Source of the DNA: Streptomyces caelestis
GTDB taxonomy: Bacteria > Actinomycetota > Actinomycetes > Streptomycetales > Streptomycetaceae
Assembly (NCBI RefSeq): GCF_014205255.1
Contig: NZ_JACHNE010000001.1
Location: 2,046,001-2,110,000 of the forward strand
Reading direction: 5' to 3'
DNA: 64,000 bases
The translations under genes were made by a program, and so were the position numbers. Under the pieces are notes generated by a model, which saw nothing but the letters and a program-made list of their open reading frames with translations, had not been told where the DNA came from and ran no database searches. Shown here piece after piece: positions 7,954 to 15,634 of the stretch. Position 1 is the stretch's first letter. Each line of letters begins with the position of its first letter.

Positions 7954-9687
7954 TCAGCCCGCGTACGGGTCCTGCACCTTGCCCGAGCGGGCCAGGAACT
8001 CGAAGTCGCAGCCGGTGTCGGCCTGCGTGATCTGCTCGTTGTAGAGCGCGCCGTAGCCGCGCTCGTACCGGGTGGGCGGCGGCGTCCAGTCCGCCCTGCG
8101 CCGCTGAAGCTCCTCGTCGTCCACATGGAGATGGAGGGTGCGGGCCTCGACGTCGAGGGTGATGGAATCACCGGTGCGGACGAGGGCGAGCGGTCCGCCC
8201 ACGTACGACTCCGGTGCGACGTGCAGCACACAGGCGCCGTAACTCGTGCCGCTCATCCGGGCGTCGGAGATGCGGACCATGTCCCGCACGCCCTGCTTGA
8301 GCAGGTAGTCGGGCAGGGGCAGCATCCCGTACTCGGGCATGCCCGGGCCGCCCTTGGGACCGGCGCCCCGCAGCACGAGGACGTGGTCGGGGGTGATGCC
8401 GAGCGACGGGTCGTTGATGGTGCGCTGCATGGTCCTGTAGTCGTCGAAGACGACGGCGGGGCCGGTGTGCTTGAGCAGGTGCGGCTCGGCGGAGATGTGC
8501 TTGATGACGGCGCCGTCCGGGCAGAGGTTGCCGCGCAGCACGGCGACCCCGCCCTCGGCGGCGACCGGGTTGTCCCGGGTCCGGATGACGTCGTCGTTGT
8601 GCACCTGCGCGCCGGCGAGCTGCTCGCGCAGCGTGTCGTACGAGACGGTCGGCCGGTCCAGGTGCAGCAGGTCCGTGATCCGGGAGAGGAACCCGGGCAG
8701 GCCGCCCGCGAAGTGGAAGTCCTCCATCAGGTACGTCTGTCCGCCGGGCCGTACGTTGGCCAGCACCGGGACCGTGCGGGCGATGCGGTCGAAGTCGTCG
8801 AGGGTGAGCTTGACGCCCGCGCGGCCGGCCATGGCGATCAGGTGGATCACGGCGTTGGTGGAGCCGCCGAGGCCGAGCACGGTCGTCACGGCGTCGTGGA
8901 AGGCGTCGGCGGTGAGGATGTCGCTCAGCTTCCGGTCCTTGTGGACCAGTTCGACGATCGTCATACCCGCCCTGGCCGCCATCCGGTCGTGCCCGGAGTC
9001 GACGGCCGGGATGCTGGAGGCGCCCGGGACCGTGACGCCGAGCGCCTCGGCGGCGGCGGTCAGGGTGGAGGCCGTGCCCATCGTCATGCAGTGGCCGGGC
9101 GAGCGGGCCAGACCGCTCTCCAGCTCCTGCATCTCGCAGTCGCCGATGACCCCGGCGCGCTTGTCGTCCCAGTACTTCCACATGTCGGTGCCGGAACCGA
9201 GGACTTCGTTGCGCCAGTGGCCCGGCAGCATGGGACCGGCCGGCACGAACACGGCCGGCAGGTCCGCGCTCGCCGCGCCCATGAGCAGGGCGGGCGTCGA
9301 CTTGTCGCAGCCGCCCATCAGGACGGCCCCGTCGACCGGGTACGACCGCAGCAGCTCCTCCGTCTCCATGGCGAGCATGTTGCGGTAGAGCATGGGGGTC
9401 GGCTTCTGGAAGGTCTCACTCAGGGTCGAGACCGGGAACTCCAGCGGGAAACCGCCCGCCTGCCAGACACCGCGCTTGACCGCCTGGGCGCGGTCCCGGA
9501 GGTGCACGTGGCAGGGGTTGATGTCCGACCAGGTGTTGAGGATCGCGATGACCGGCTTGCCGAGGTGCTCCTCGGGCAGGTAGCCGAGCTGGCGGGTACG
9601 GGCGCGGTGGCTGAAGGTACGCAGCCCTTCGGTGCCGTACCACTGGTGGCTGCGCAGCTCCTCCGGACGCTTTTCCGGTGTGCTCAT
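7954..9687 (-). CDS. IlvD/Edd-family dehydratase, probably L-arabinonate dehydratase
   Basis: 577 residues from ATG 9687 (MSTPEKRPEELRSHQWYG). Family motifs: NTWSDINPCHVHLRDRAQ near residue 50, MGGCDKSTPALLMGAAS near 125, GDCEMQELESGLARSPGHCMTMGTAS near 195 (quoted in parts), giving the three cysteines of the [2Fe-2S] cluster. Length and the NTWSDINPC...VKRGVWQAGGFP pattern fit the pentonate-dehydratase branch (L-arabinonate, D-xylonate) better than biosynthetic IlvD. The reaction would be L-arabinonate to 2-dehydro-3-deoxy-L-arabinonate. The next gene upstream encodes a DapA-family enzyme fitting the next step. The substrate is inferred from sequence flavour and the arabinan-degrading context. 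Confidence 0.8.
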   Translation of the reverse strand: MSTPEKRPEELRSHQWYGTEGLRTFSHRARTRQLGYLPEEHLGKPVIAILNTWSDINPCHVHLRDRAQAVKRGVWQAGGFPLEFPVSTLSETFQKPTPMLYRNMLAMETEELLRSYPVDGAVLMGGCDKSTPALLMGAASADLPAVFVPAGPMLPGHWRNEVLGSGTDMWKYWDDKRAGVIGDCEMQELESGLARSPGHCMTMGTASTLTAAAEALGVTVPGASSIPAVDSGHDRMAARAGMTIVELVHKDRKLSDILTADAFHDAVTTVLGLGGSTNAVIHLIAMAGRAGVKLTLDDFDRIARTVPVLANVRPGGQTYLMEDFHFAGGLPGFLSRITDLLHLDRPTVSYDTLREQLAGAQVHNDDVIRTRDNPVAAEGGVAVLRGNLCPDGAVIKHISAEPHLLKHTGPAVVFDDYRTMQRTINDPSLGITPDHVLVLRGAGPKGGPGMPEYGMLPLPDYLLKQGVRDMVRISDARMSGTSYGACVLHVAPESYVGGPLALVRTGDSITLDVEARTLHLHVDDEELQRRRADWTPPPTRYERGYGALYNEQITQADTGCDFEFLARSGKVQDPYAG

Positions 9688-10595
9688 ATCGACCACCCGG
9701 CGGCGATGGCGGCGACCTCGGCTCGCTCGCCCTCGGGCAGCGGCCTGCTCGGCGGGCGGACCTCGCGGCGGCACAGCCCGAGGGAGGCGAGGGCCTCCTT
9801 GACGACGGTGACGTTGTTGGCGGAGCCGTTCGCGGCGCGCAGTTCCTCGAAGCGGCGGATCTGCTCCCAGACCTTCATGGCCGCCGGGTAGTCGCCGGAG
9901 CGCAGCGCCTCGATCATGTTCAGGGAGACGGCCGGGGCGACGTTGACGAGCCCGGAGGTGAAGCCGGTGGCGCCCGCGGAGAAGTAGGAGGGCGCGTAGG
10001 GCTCGGCGAGCCCGGCCACCCACACGAACCGTTCCAGCCCGGCGTCCCGGGCGAAGGCCGCGAACCTGGCGGCGTCCGGGACGGCGTACTTCACGCCGAT
10101 GACGTTCGGGCAGGCGTCGGCGAGTTCGGCGAGTCGGGCCCCGGTGAGCTGTGCGTTGCGGATGTACGGGACGACGCCCAGCTCGGGCACGGCCTCGGCG
10201 ACGGCACGGTGATAGTCGACCCAGCCGGCCTGGGAGACGTAGGGGTGGACGGGCTGGTGGACCATCACCATCTGGGCGCCGAGCTCACGGGCGTGCCGGG
10301 CGGAGGCGGCGGCGGTCGGGATGTCGTGTCCGACGCCGACCAGGACGACGGCCCGCTCCCCGGCCTCGTCGATCGTCAACTCGGTGACGAGGCGGCGCTC
10401 TTCGGGGGTCAGGGCGTAGAACTCGCCGGTGTTGCCGTTCGGGGTGAGCGTCGTGATGCCGCCGTCGAGCAGACGGCGCAGCAGGGCCCGGTAGGTGTCC
10501 CGCTCGACGGAGCCGTCCTCGGCGAACGGCGTCACCGGGATCGCCACCACGTCGGCCAGGGCCGCCCGCTGGGTCTCGAACGCCACGCTGCTCAT
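9684..10595 (-). CDS. DapA/NanA-family lyase or dehydratase (sugar-acid type)
   Basis: 303 residues from ATG 10595, overlapping both the regulator upstream and the dehydratase downstream by four bases. It is a TIM-barrel enzyme: ADVVAIPVTPFAEDGSVERD at the start, then NGNTGEFYALTPEERRLV (a G-N-T-GEF version of the GTTGE motif), and VIGVKYAVPDAARF containing the Schiff-base lysine (about residue 165). Together with the IlvD/Edd enzyme it probably converts 2-dehydro-3-deoxy-L-arabinonate, either by dehydration to 2-oxoglutarate semialdehyde or by aldol cleavage. It is one of three DapA-family paralogues in the window and is not the lysine-pathway enzyme. Confidence 0.75.
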   Translation of the reverse strand: MSSVAFETQRAALADVVAIPVTPFAEDGSVERDTYRALLRRLLDGGITTLTPNGNTGEFYALTPEERRLVTELTIDEAGERAVVLVGVGHDIPTAAASARHARELGAQMVMVHQPVHPYVSQAGWVDYHRAVAEAVPELGVVPYIRNAQLTGARLAELADACPNVIGVKYAVPDAARFAAFARDAGLERFVWVAGLAEPYAPSYFSAGATGFTSGLVNVAPAVSLNMIEALRSGDYPAAMKVWEQIRRFEELRAANGSANNVTVVKEALASLGLCRREVRPPSRPLPEGERAEVAAIAAGWSI

Positions 10596-11251
10596 TCCTG
10601 ACCTTCCTGTTCCAGTCCTGCCTGGGGGAAAGCACGCTCCACGAAGGACGCGATGTGGGCGTGGAGGGCGCGCGCCGCGCCGTCGGCGTCGCCGTCGAGG
10701 GCGAGGCGGAGGATCTCGCGGTGCTCGTCGGCCTCCCGCTCCCAGGAGGGCGAGGCCGCCCACGCGACGGCGGAGACGAGGGCGGCCTGGTCGCGGACCT
10801 CGTCGAGCATCCGGCCGAGCAGCGGGTTGCCGCACGGCAGGTACAGGGCGCGGTGGAACTCCCGGTTGGCCAGGGAGCGTTCGGCGGTGTCGGTGGCGAC
10901 GTCGGCCCTGGTCAGCGCAGACCGGGCGACGTCCAGGGAAGCTCCGCGCCGCACGGTGCGCCGCAGCGCCTCGGGCTCCAGCAGCAGCCGCACGTCGTAG
11001 ACCTCGCGCGCCATGTCCGCGTCCACCATGCGCACCGTGACGCCCTTGTACTGGCTCATCACGACCAGCCCGGTCCCGGCGAGGGTCTTGAGCGCCTCGC
11101 GCACCGGGGTCTTGGACACCCCGAACTGCGCGGCGAGCTCGGTCTCGACCAGCGCCTGGCCCGGCGTCAACTGCCCGGTGAGGATGCGGTGTTTGATCCC
11201 CTCCAGCACGTACTGCGTGCGGGAGGGGATCGGCGTGGGCACAGAGGTCAT
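10592..11251 (-). CDS. GntR-family regulator (FCD/FadR subfamily)
   Basis: 219 residues. ATG 11251 (MTSVPTPIPSRTQYVLEGI) chosen because homology begins there; the frame is open to 11314. The winged helix (about residues 10-75) includes GQALVETELAAQFGVSKTPVREALKTLAGTGLV (quoted core: VSKTPVREAL), and the FCD effector domain follows with MAREVYDVRLLLEPEA and REFHRALY and a late ADEHREI histidine of the metal site. It heads the dehydratase operon with a 4-base overlap and is presumably autoregulatory. Effector is likely a sugar acid, by position. Confidence 0.88.
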   Translation of the reverse strand: MTSVPTPIPSRTQYVLEGIKHRILTGQLTPGQALVETELAAQFGVSKTPVREALKTLAGTGLVVMSQYKGVTVRMVDADMAREVYDVRLLLEPEALRRTVRRGASLDVARSALTRADVATDTAERSLANREFHRALYLPCGNPLLGRMLDEVRDQAALVSAVAWAASPSWEREADEHREILRLALDGDADGAARALHAHIASFVERAFPQAGLEQEGQE

Positions 11252-11302
11252 GCGCGCCTCTCGGATCTCGCGTCCCGAAGGATCGCGTATCGGATCTCGC
11301 GT

Positions 11303-11340
11303 ATCGCGTCTCATATATGACGTACGAAGTACGACGCGAT
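11303..11340. promoter_or_regulatory. Inverted repeat and palindrome in leader of the GntR operon
   Basis: An 8-base inverted repeat (ATCGCGTC at 11303-11310, GACGCGAT at 11333-11340) encloses a perfect 10-base palindrome TCATATATGA at 11311-11320. It lies just downstream of the predicted start point, where an autorepressor would block transcription. A candidate operator for the GntR protein encoded next. Confidence 0.45.
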
Positions 11341-11341
11341 G

Positions 11342-11370
11342 ACGGTAGGAGGGCGCGTTTGTTTCGTCAA
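11342..11370 (-). promoter_or_regulatory. Predicted promoter of GntR-dehydratase operon
   Basis: On the minus strand, TTGACG (-35, 11365-11370) and TACCGT (-10, 11342-11347) are separated by 17 bases, a good match to the vegetative (HrdB-type) consensus. The start point would fall near 11335, about 85 bases before the regulator's ATG. Confidence 0.55.
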
Positions 11371-11401
11371 TGCTTCTGACGCAAGAAACAGCAATCGCTT
11401 T

Positions 11402-11998
11402 CTACGACCTGGGCTTCCACCCCGGATCCCGCCCGCTCAGTCCCACGGCCCGGTCCAGCAAGGACGCCTCGGGCTCTGTGGGGACGACCGGGCCGAAGAT
11501 CTCGCCCCGGCTGGGGTCGTCGACGCTCGCGGCGAGGAAGTCGTGGCAGATCCGGAGCGCGGCCGGGTCGGGGGCGTACTCCTGGCCGGTCGCGCGGGCC
11601 AGGTCCCAGCCGTGGATCACCAGCTCGTCGGTGGCGACGAGCCCCGCGATCTCGCCGGGCAGGCCGACGCCGCCGGCCCGGGTCATGCCGGTCCAGGCGG
11701 CCGGGTCGCGCCAGACCTCGGCCAGTTCGGCGAGGACCTTGGGCAGCTCCTCGCGCCAGCCGGGCCCGACGTCCGGGCGCGCGGAGTTCGGGCTGGTGTC
11801 GGTGGTGAGGCCGAGGTCCTTGCGGCCGGCGTCACGGAAGGCGAGGGTCAGCCCGACCAGGTGGCCCAGCAGGTTGCGCACGGCGTACTCGGGACAGGGC
11901 GTCGGGTCCGCCAGTTGCTCGTCGGTGACGCCTTCGACCAGGCGCGCCAGGAGCGCCGTCTGCGGTCCGAGGTCGAGGGTCGGGGTGGTGTCGGTCAT
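11402..11998 (-). CDS. TIGR03086-type DinB-like metal-binding enzyme
   Basis: 198 residues from ATG 11998 (MTDTTPTLDLGPQTALLARLVEGV). The family motif PTPCPEYAVRNLLGHLVG near residue 30 gives one of the metal-binding histidines, and TDELVIHGWDLARATGQ near 125 gives the second. These mycothiol-dependent maleylpyruvate-isomerase/DinB-like four-helix proteins usually handle thiol-dependent detoxification in actinobacteria, but the exact reaction is unknown. It is convergent with nothing and stands alone, divergent from the MFS gene 130 bases away. Confidence 0.75.
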   Translation of the reverse strand: MTDTTPTLDLGPQTALLARLVEGVTDEQLADPTPCPEYAVRNLLGHLVGLTLAFRDAGRKDLGLTTDTSPNSARPDVGPGWREELPKVLAELAEVWRDPAAWTGMTRAGGVGLPGEIAGLVATDELVIHGWDLARATGQEYAPDPAALRICHDFLAASVDDPSRGEIFGPVVPTEPEASLLDRAVGLSGRDPGWKPRS

Positions 11999-12129
11999 CC
12001 GCTGCTCCTCCTGCTGTGGTTCCTGGGAGGTAGACCGACAGCGACCGGGGAACTCATCGCCCGGCCGCCCGTTTTCCACGGCACGTTCCCGATCCCTGCT
12101 CACGGGCCTTAGAGCCACGATGACCAGGC

Positions 12130-13371
12130 ATGACGACCAGAACGACGACCTGGCCCCTGGTGCGTGTCCTGCGCGAGCGCGACGCCGGGCTCTGTCTCTC
12201 CGGAGTGGTGGTCTCCGGCTTCGGCACGTCGGCGCTGTGGCTGGCGTCCGGCGTGTGGGTCAAGGACCTCACCGGCTCGGACGGCCTGGCCGCGCTGTGC
12301 CTGCTCGCCATGTGGCTGCCGACCCTGGCCGGACCGCTGCTGGGCATCCTCGCCGACCGGGGCCGCCGCAAACCGCTGCTGATCGGCGTGAACCTGCTGC
12401 TGGGCGCCCTCCTGCTCACCCTCGTGAGCGTCGACTCCCCGGGTGGCCTGTGGCTGCTGTACGCCGTGCTGTTCGTATACGGCGCGGCGGGCGTCGTCCA
12501 CGACGCGGCCGAGTCGGCCCTGGTCGCGACCGCCGTCGGCCCGTCCCTGCTCGGCGACTTCAACGGTCTGCGCATGACGGCCGCCGAGGGCATGAAACTC
12601 CTGGCCCCGCTGGCGGGCGCGGGCCTGTACGCGGCGTACGGCGGCGCGAGCGTCGCTCTCCTGGACGCGGCGACGTTCGTCCTGGCCACGGGCCTGTACG
12701 CGTTACTCCGGGTGCGGGAGGAGAAGCCGGCGCCACCCACCGGCAGCCGCCGGCAGCGGACCGCCGAGGGCGCCCGCCACCTGTGGGCGCACCCCGTGCT
12801 GCGCCCCTTGGTCCTGGCGGGCGGCGCCACCATGCTGTGCGCCGGCCTGAACGGGGCGATGGTCTACGCCGTCGTCGACGGCCTCGGGCACTCCCCCGCG
12901 TACGCCGGTGTGCTGTACGCCGTGCAGGGCGCCGGGTCGGTCGCGGTCGGCCTGCTCTCCGGCACCGCCCTGCGCCGCCTGGGCGAGCGGCGCTTCGCGG
13001 CGTACGGCATCGCCCTGCTGGCCGTCGCGGTGGCCCTGCGGGCGGTGCCGTCCGACCCGCTGGCGCTGGTGTGCGGCGCGGCGATCGGAGCGGGGTTGCC
13101 CGCGGTGCTGATCGCCACGCTGACGTCCGTGCAGCGCGAGACGCCGGGCCCGCTGCTGGGCCGGGTCACCGCCACCGCCAACACGCTGGTCTACGCCCCG
13201 AACGTGGCCGGGCTGGCCGCCGGGGCGGCCCTGGTCGAGCTGGTGAGCCACCGGCTGGTGCTGGTGGCCCTGGGCGTGGCCCTGCTGGTGACGGCGGTGC
13301 CGCTGTTTCAGCGCCCGGCGAGGACGGAGCGGACCGTCTCCAGGTCGCCGTCGGACGCCAACCCGGCGTGA
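12130..13371 (+). CDS. MFS transporter
   Basis: 413 residues, about 12 membrane helices. The loop between helices 2 and 3 has LGILADRGRRKPLLIGVN (variant of GxLaDrxGrrxxl), typical of drug/H+ antiporters. Leucine 192 is encoded by TTA (12703-12705), so translation may depend on the bldA tRNA. ATG 12130 lies close to the divergent DinB-like gene. The last 64 bases overlap, tail to tail, the end of the next gene on the other strand. Substrate unknown. Confidence 0.85.
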   Translation: MTTRTTTWPLVRVLRERDAGLCLSGVVVSGFGTSALWLASGVWVKDLTGSDGLAALCLLAMWLPTLAGPLLGILADRGRRKPLLIGVNLLLGALLLTLVSVDSPGGLWLLYAVLFVYGAAGVVHDAAESALVATAVGPSLLGDFNGLRMTAAEGMKLLAPLAGAGLYAAYGGASVALLDAATFVLATGLYALLRVREEKPAPPTGSRRQRTAEGARHLWAHPVLRPLVLAGGATMLCAGLNGAMVYAVVDGLGHSPAYAGVLYAVQGAGSVAVGLLSGTALRRLGERRFAAYGIALLAVAVALRAVPSDPLALVCGAAIGAGLPAVLIATLTSVQRETPGPLLGRVTATANTLVYAPNVAGLAAGAALVELVSHRLVLVALGVALLVTAVPLFQRPARTERTVSRSPSDANPA

Positions 13372-14474
13372 TACAGCCGCAGTTCGGTGGCGCCGAGCCG
13401 CCGTGCCTCGGACGCGTCGGCGGCGAGGGTGCCGGGGCTGCCGCCCATCCCGGAGACTACGGTGAAGTTGGCGGCGATGACGGCGCCCTCCTTGCCCTGC
13501 CGGGCGAACGGCGTCAGGGTGCCGGTGCCGCCCGCGCAGGGAACGACCACCCCGTCCGCGACGGACAGGATGTGCGCCGGGTCGACCCCCGGGTTCGCAC
13601 CGACGTGGTAGGACACCGGGTCCGCGTGCAGCAGGACCTGGAAGCCGTCGGGCGCGGCCGCCCGGACCGCCGCCACGGCCTCCTCCTGGAGCGTGCGGGC
13701 GGTCGCGTCGCGGTACGCGCGCGTGGTGTTCGCGAGCGTCTCGCCGAGGAGCTTCTCGACGCCCGTCCAGCCTCCGTCGGAGGGTGTCACCCCCTGCCAC
13801 ACCGGCTCCAGCGCGGTCCGTACGGCGGCGGCCAGCACGTCGGCGTCCAGGCCGTGCCGGCCGTAGCCCTCCCGGCAGGACGGGCAGAAGCACAGCGCCA
13901 TCAGGTACTGCCCGGCGTCGCCGAGGCCGACGCCGCCGGTCTTGTCGTGGGCGTGCAGATGCTGCAGGCCGTACCAGCCGAGGGACTCCAGCTCGGTCCC
14001 GCGCGCCCCGGGCCGTACGGCCGCCTCCGCCGCCAGGCCGGTCAGGTACGCGCGCGTGGCGGGCTGCGCGATGCAGGGCGCCCAGGGGTAGCGGTCGCCG
14101 TAGGCGTTGACGACCGAGGTGTCCGGGTGCTCGGCGCCCAGGCGGGAGTTGTGCGCGAGGACGACCCAGGTGTGCACCTCCAGGCCGGCGTCCGCGAGCG
14201 CGGCGGCGGCCTCGCCGAAGGCGTCCCCGGGGGCCCAGTCACCAGCCGCGTAGGGGCGCAGCTCCCGCCCGTCCCAGCGGTCGCCCGGCGGGTACAGCAC
14301 GGCGGCGTGCTCGGCGGTGACGACGCGGTGGCGCGGGTGGCGGGGCGTGAGCGCGCGCGTGGAGTGGTAGGCGGCGGCGAGCGTCACCTGTTCCACGCCG
14401 AGCGCGGCGATCCGCGCGGGTGCCTCCGGGTCCCCGTTGACGTCCCAGGGGTAGACGAATGCCGACGCCTTCAC
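13308..14474 (-). CDS. Conserved hypothetical, possible glycoside-hydrolase-like barrel
   Basis: 388 residues from ATG 14474 (MKASAFVYPWDVNGDPEAPARI), overlapping the kdgD stop by four bases. I do not recognise a named family with certainty. Repeated beta-alpha pattern (GVEQVTLAAAYHST; GLEVHTWVVLAHNSRLG; FQVLLHADPVSYH) and a CFCPSCREGYGRHGLD segment resemble TIM-barrel glycosidase-like proteins that carry a CxxC in a loop. Coupled to kdgD, it may hydrolyse a uronide or process a sugar-acid derivative. Its 3' end overlaps the MFS gene by 64 bases in antisense. Confidence 0.6.
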   Translation of the reverse strand: MKASAFVYPWDVNGDPEAPARIAALGVEQVTLAAAYHSTRALTPRHPRHRVVTAEHAAVLYPPGDRWDGRELRPYAAGDWAPGDAFGEAAAALADAGLEVHTWVVLAHNSRLGAEHPDTSVVNAYGDRYPWAPCIAQPATRAYLTGLAAEAAVRPGARGTELESLGWYGLQHLHAHDKTGGVGLGDAGQYLMALCFCPSCREGYGRHGLDADVLAAAVRTALEPVWQGVTPSDGGWTGVEKLLGETLANTTRAYRDATARTLQEEAVAAVRAAAPDGFQVLLHADPVSYHVGANPGVDPAHILSVADGVVVPCAGGTGTLTPFARQGKEGAVIAANFTVVSGMGGSPGTLAADASEARRLGATELRLYHAGLASDGDLETVRSVLAGR

Positions 14475-15412
14475 TTGGCCTCCTCAAGCAGCGCGTAGCC
14501 ACGCTCGATCACTTCGGCGAGCTGCTTGACATGATCCTCGGTCGGCTCGTGCAGCGGGGGGCGTACCTCCCCCACGTCCAGTCCGCGCAGCCGTACGCCG
14601 GCCTTGACCAGGGCGACGGCGTAGCCGCGGCCCTGAGCGCGCAGTTCCACGAAGGGGCGGTAGAAGCCGTCCAGCAGCTTCGCCACCAAGGTGTCGTCGC
14701 CGCCGCGGAGCGCCTGGTGGAAGGCGAGGGCGATCTCGGGCGCGAAACAGAACACGGCGGACGAGTAGAGCGTGACGCCGAGGGCTCGGTAGGCGAGCTG
14801 GGTCTGTTCGGCGGTCGGCAGGCCGTTGAAGTAGAGGAAGTCGCCGGGGACCTCGGAGCGTACGGCGCTGACGATGCGCTGCATGAGGTCGAGGTCGCCG
14901 AGCCCGTCCTTGAGGCCGATGATCCCGTCCGTGCGGGCGAGTCCGACGACGGTCTCCGGGGTGAAGACCGCGTTGTCGCGCTGGTAGACGACCACGGGCA
15001 GGGAGGTCGCGGCGGCGACCTCCCGGTAGTGCCGCAGCAGCCCCTCCTGCCCGGCGACGACGAGGTACGGCGGCATCGCGAGCAGCCCGTCCGCCCCGGC
15101 CGCCTCGGCGAGGCGGGCGTAGCGCACGGCGAGCGCCGTGCCGTACCCGGCGCCCGCGACGACCGGCACGCGCCCCTCGGCCGCCTCGACGGCCACCCGG
15201 ACGCACCGGTCGAACTCCTCGGGCGTCAGCGCGTGGAACTCGCCGGTGCCGCAGCAGGCGAACACGGCGGCCGCTCCGGCCTCGACCCCGCGGCGTACGT
15301 GCGTGCGGTAGGTGTCGAGGTCCACGGAGCCGTCGGGGCCGTAGGCGGTGACCGGGAAGAACAGCGGTCCGCTGGGGATGTTGAGTCGAGCGGCGAGAGG
15401 GGCTGACGTCAC
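14471..15412 (-). CDS. kdgD: 5-dehydro-4-deoxyglucarate dehydratase
   Basis: 313 residues from GTG 15412, chosen because GGGAG lies seven bases upstream; ATGs at 15436 and 15430 are in frame but lack a ribosome site. DapA-fold enzyme: LFFPVTAYGPDGSVDLDTYR, CCGTGEFHALTPEEFDR and VVVYQRDNAVFTPETV, with Schiff-base lysine in GIIGLKDGLGD (about residue 180). This branch decarboxylates and dehydrates 5-keto-4-deoxyglucarate to 2-oxoglutarate semialdehyde. It is divergent from uronate dehydrogenase, which supplies the upstream step, and shares a matching operator with it. The intervening galactarate dehydratase is not in the window. Confidence 0.85.
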   Translation of the reverse strand: MTSAPLAARLNIPSGPLFFPVTAYGPDGSVDLDTYRTHVRRGVEAGAAAVFACCGTGEFHALTPEEFDRCVRVAVEAAEGRVPVVAGAGYGTALAVRYARLAEAAGADGLLAMPPYLVVAGQEGLLRHYREVAAATSLPVVVYQRDNAVFTPETVVGLARTDGIIGLKDGLGDLDLMQRIVSAVRSEVPGDFLYFNGLPTAEQTQLAYRALGVTLYSSAVFCFAPEIALAFHQALRGGDDTLVAKLLDGFYRPFVELRAQGRGYAVALVKAGVRLRGLDVGEVRPPLHEPTEDHVKQLAEVIERGYALLEEAK

Positions 15413-15440
15413 GAGCTCTCCCGGTTCCATATTCATGATT

Positions 15441-15462
15441 GCCGTCTACATTTCTGAACGGC
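15441..15462. promoter_or_regulatory. Operator-like inverted repeat at the kdgD start point
   Basis: A 22-base imperfect palindrome with arms GCCGT and ACGGC around a centre containing ATGT when read on the minus strand. It overlaps the predicted kdgD transcription start (about 15459). Sixteen of 22 positions match the palindrome at 15591-15612 in front of the divergent gene, so both are probably bound by one regulator. Confidence 0.6.
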
Positions 15463-15465
15463 ACC

Positions 15466-15495
15466 ACGCTAAAGCGCCGCCTCGGCGCGGGTCAA
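15466..15495 (-). promoter_or_regulatory. Predicted kdgD promoter
   Basis: Minus-strand TTGACC (-35, 15490-15495), 18-base spacer, TAGCGT (-10, 15466-15471). The -10 hexamer and spacing are the same as in the divergent udh promoter. Confidence 0.6.
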
Positions 15496-15544
15496 GCGCG
15501 CGAACCCGTGACGCACCAGCGGATTCGCTCCTTCCGCGGCATAC

Positions 15545-15574
15545 TTGACGCGCTCCACTCCAGATCCTTAGCGT
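15545..15574 (+). promoter_or_regulatory. Predicted uronate dehydrogenase promoter
   Basis: TTGACG (-35, 15545-15550), 18-base spacer, TAGCGT (-10, 15569-15574). Start point expected near 15581, ten bases before the perfect palindrome at 15591. Confidence 0.6.
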
Positions 15575-15590
15575 GTCCACGCTTATGAAT

Positions 15591-15612
15591 GCCGTGCACT
15601 CATGTGCACGGC
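15591..15612. promoter_or_regulatory. Perfect 9-base inverted repeat in the udh leader
   Basis: GCCGTGCAC, four-base spacer TCAT, GTGCACGGC. It sits just after the predicted start point and before the AGGAG-type ribosome site, so a bound repressor would block elongation. It matches the site at 15441-15462 at 16 of 22 positions. Confidence 0.6.
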
Positions 15613-15634
15613 AGGAGATTCAAGGAGACCGAGG

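Noticed and set aside
11370..14498. Open frame of 1,042 codons on the plus strand
   Set aside because: It runs across the DinB-like, MFS and barrel-like genes in a non-coding frame with Arg/Gly/Pro-rich translation.
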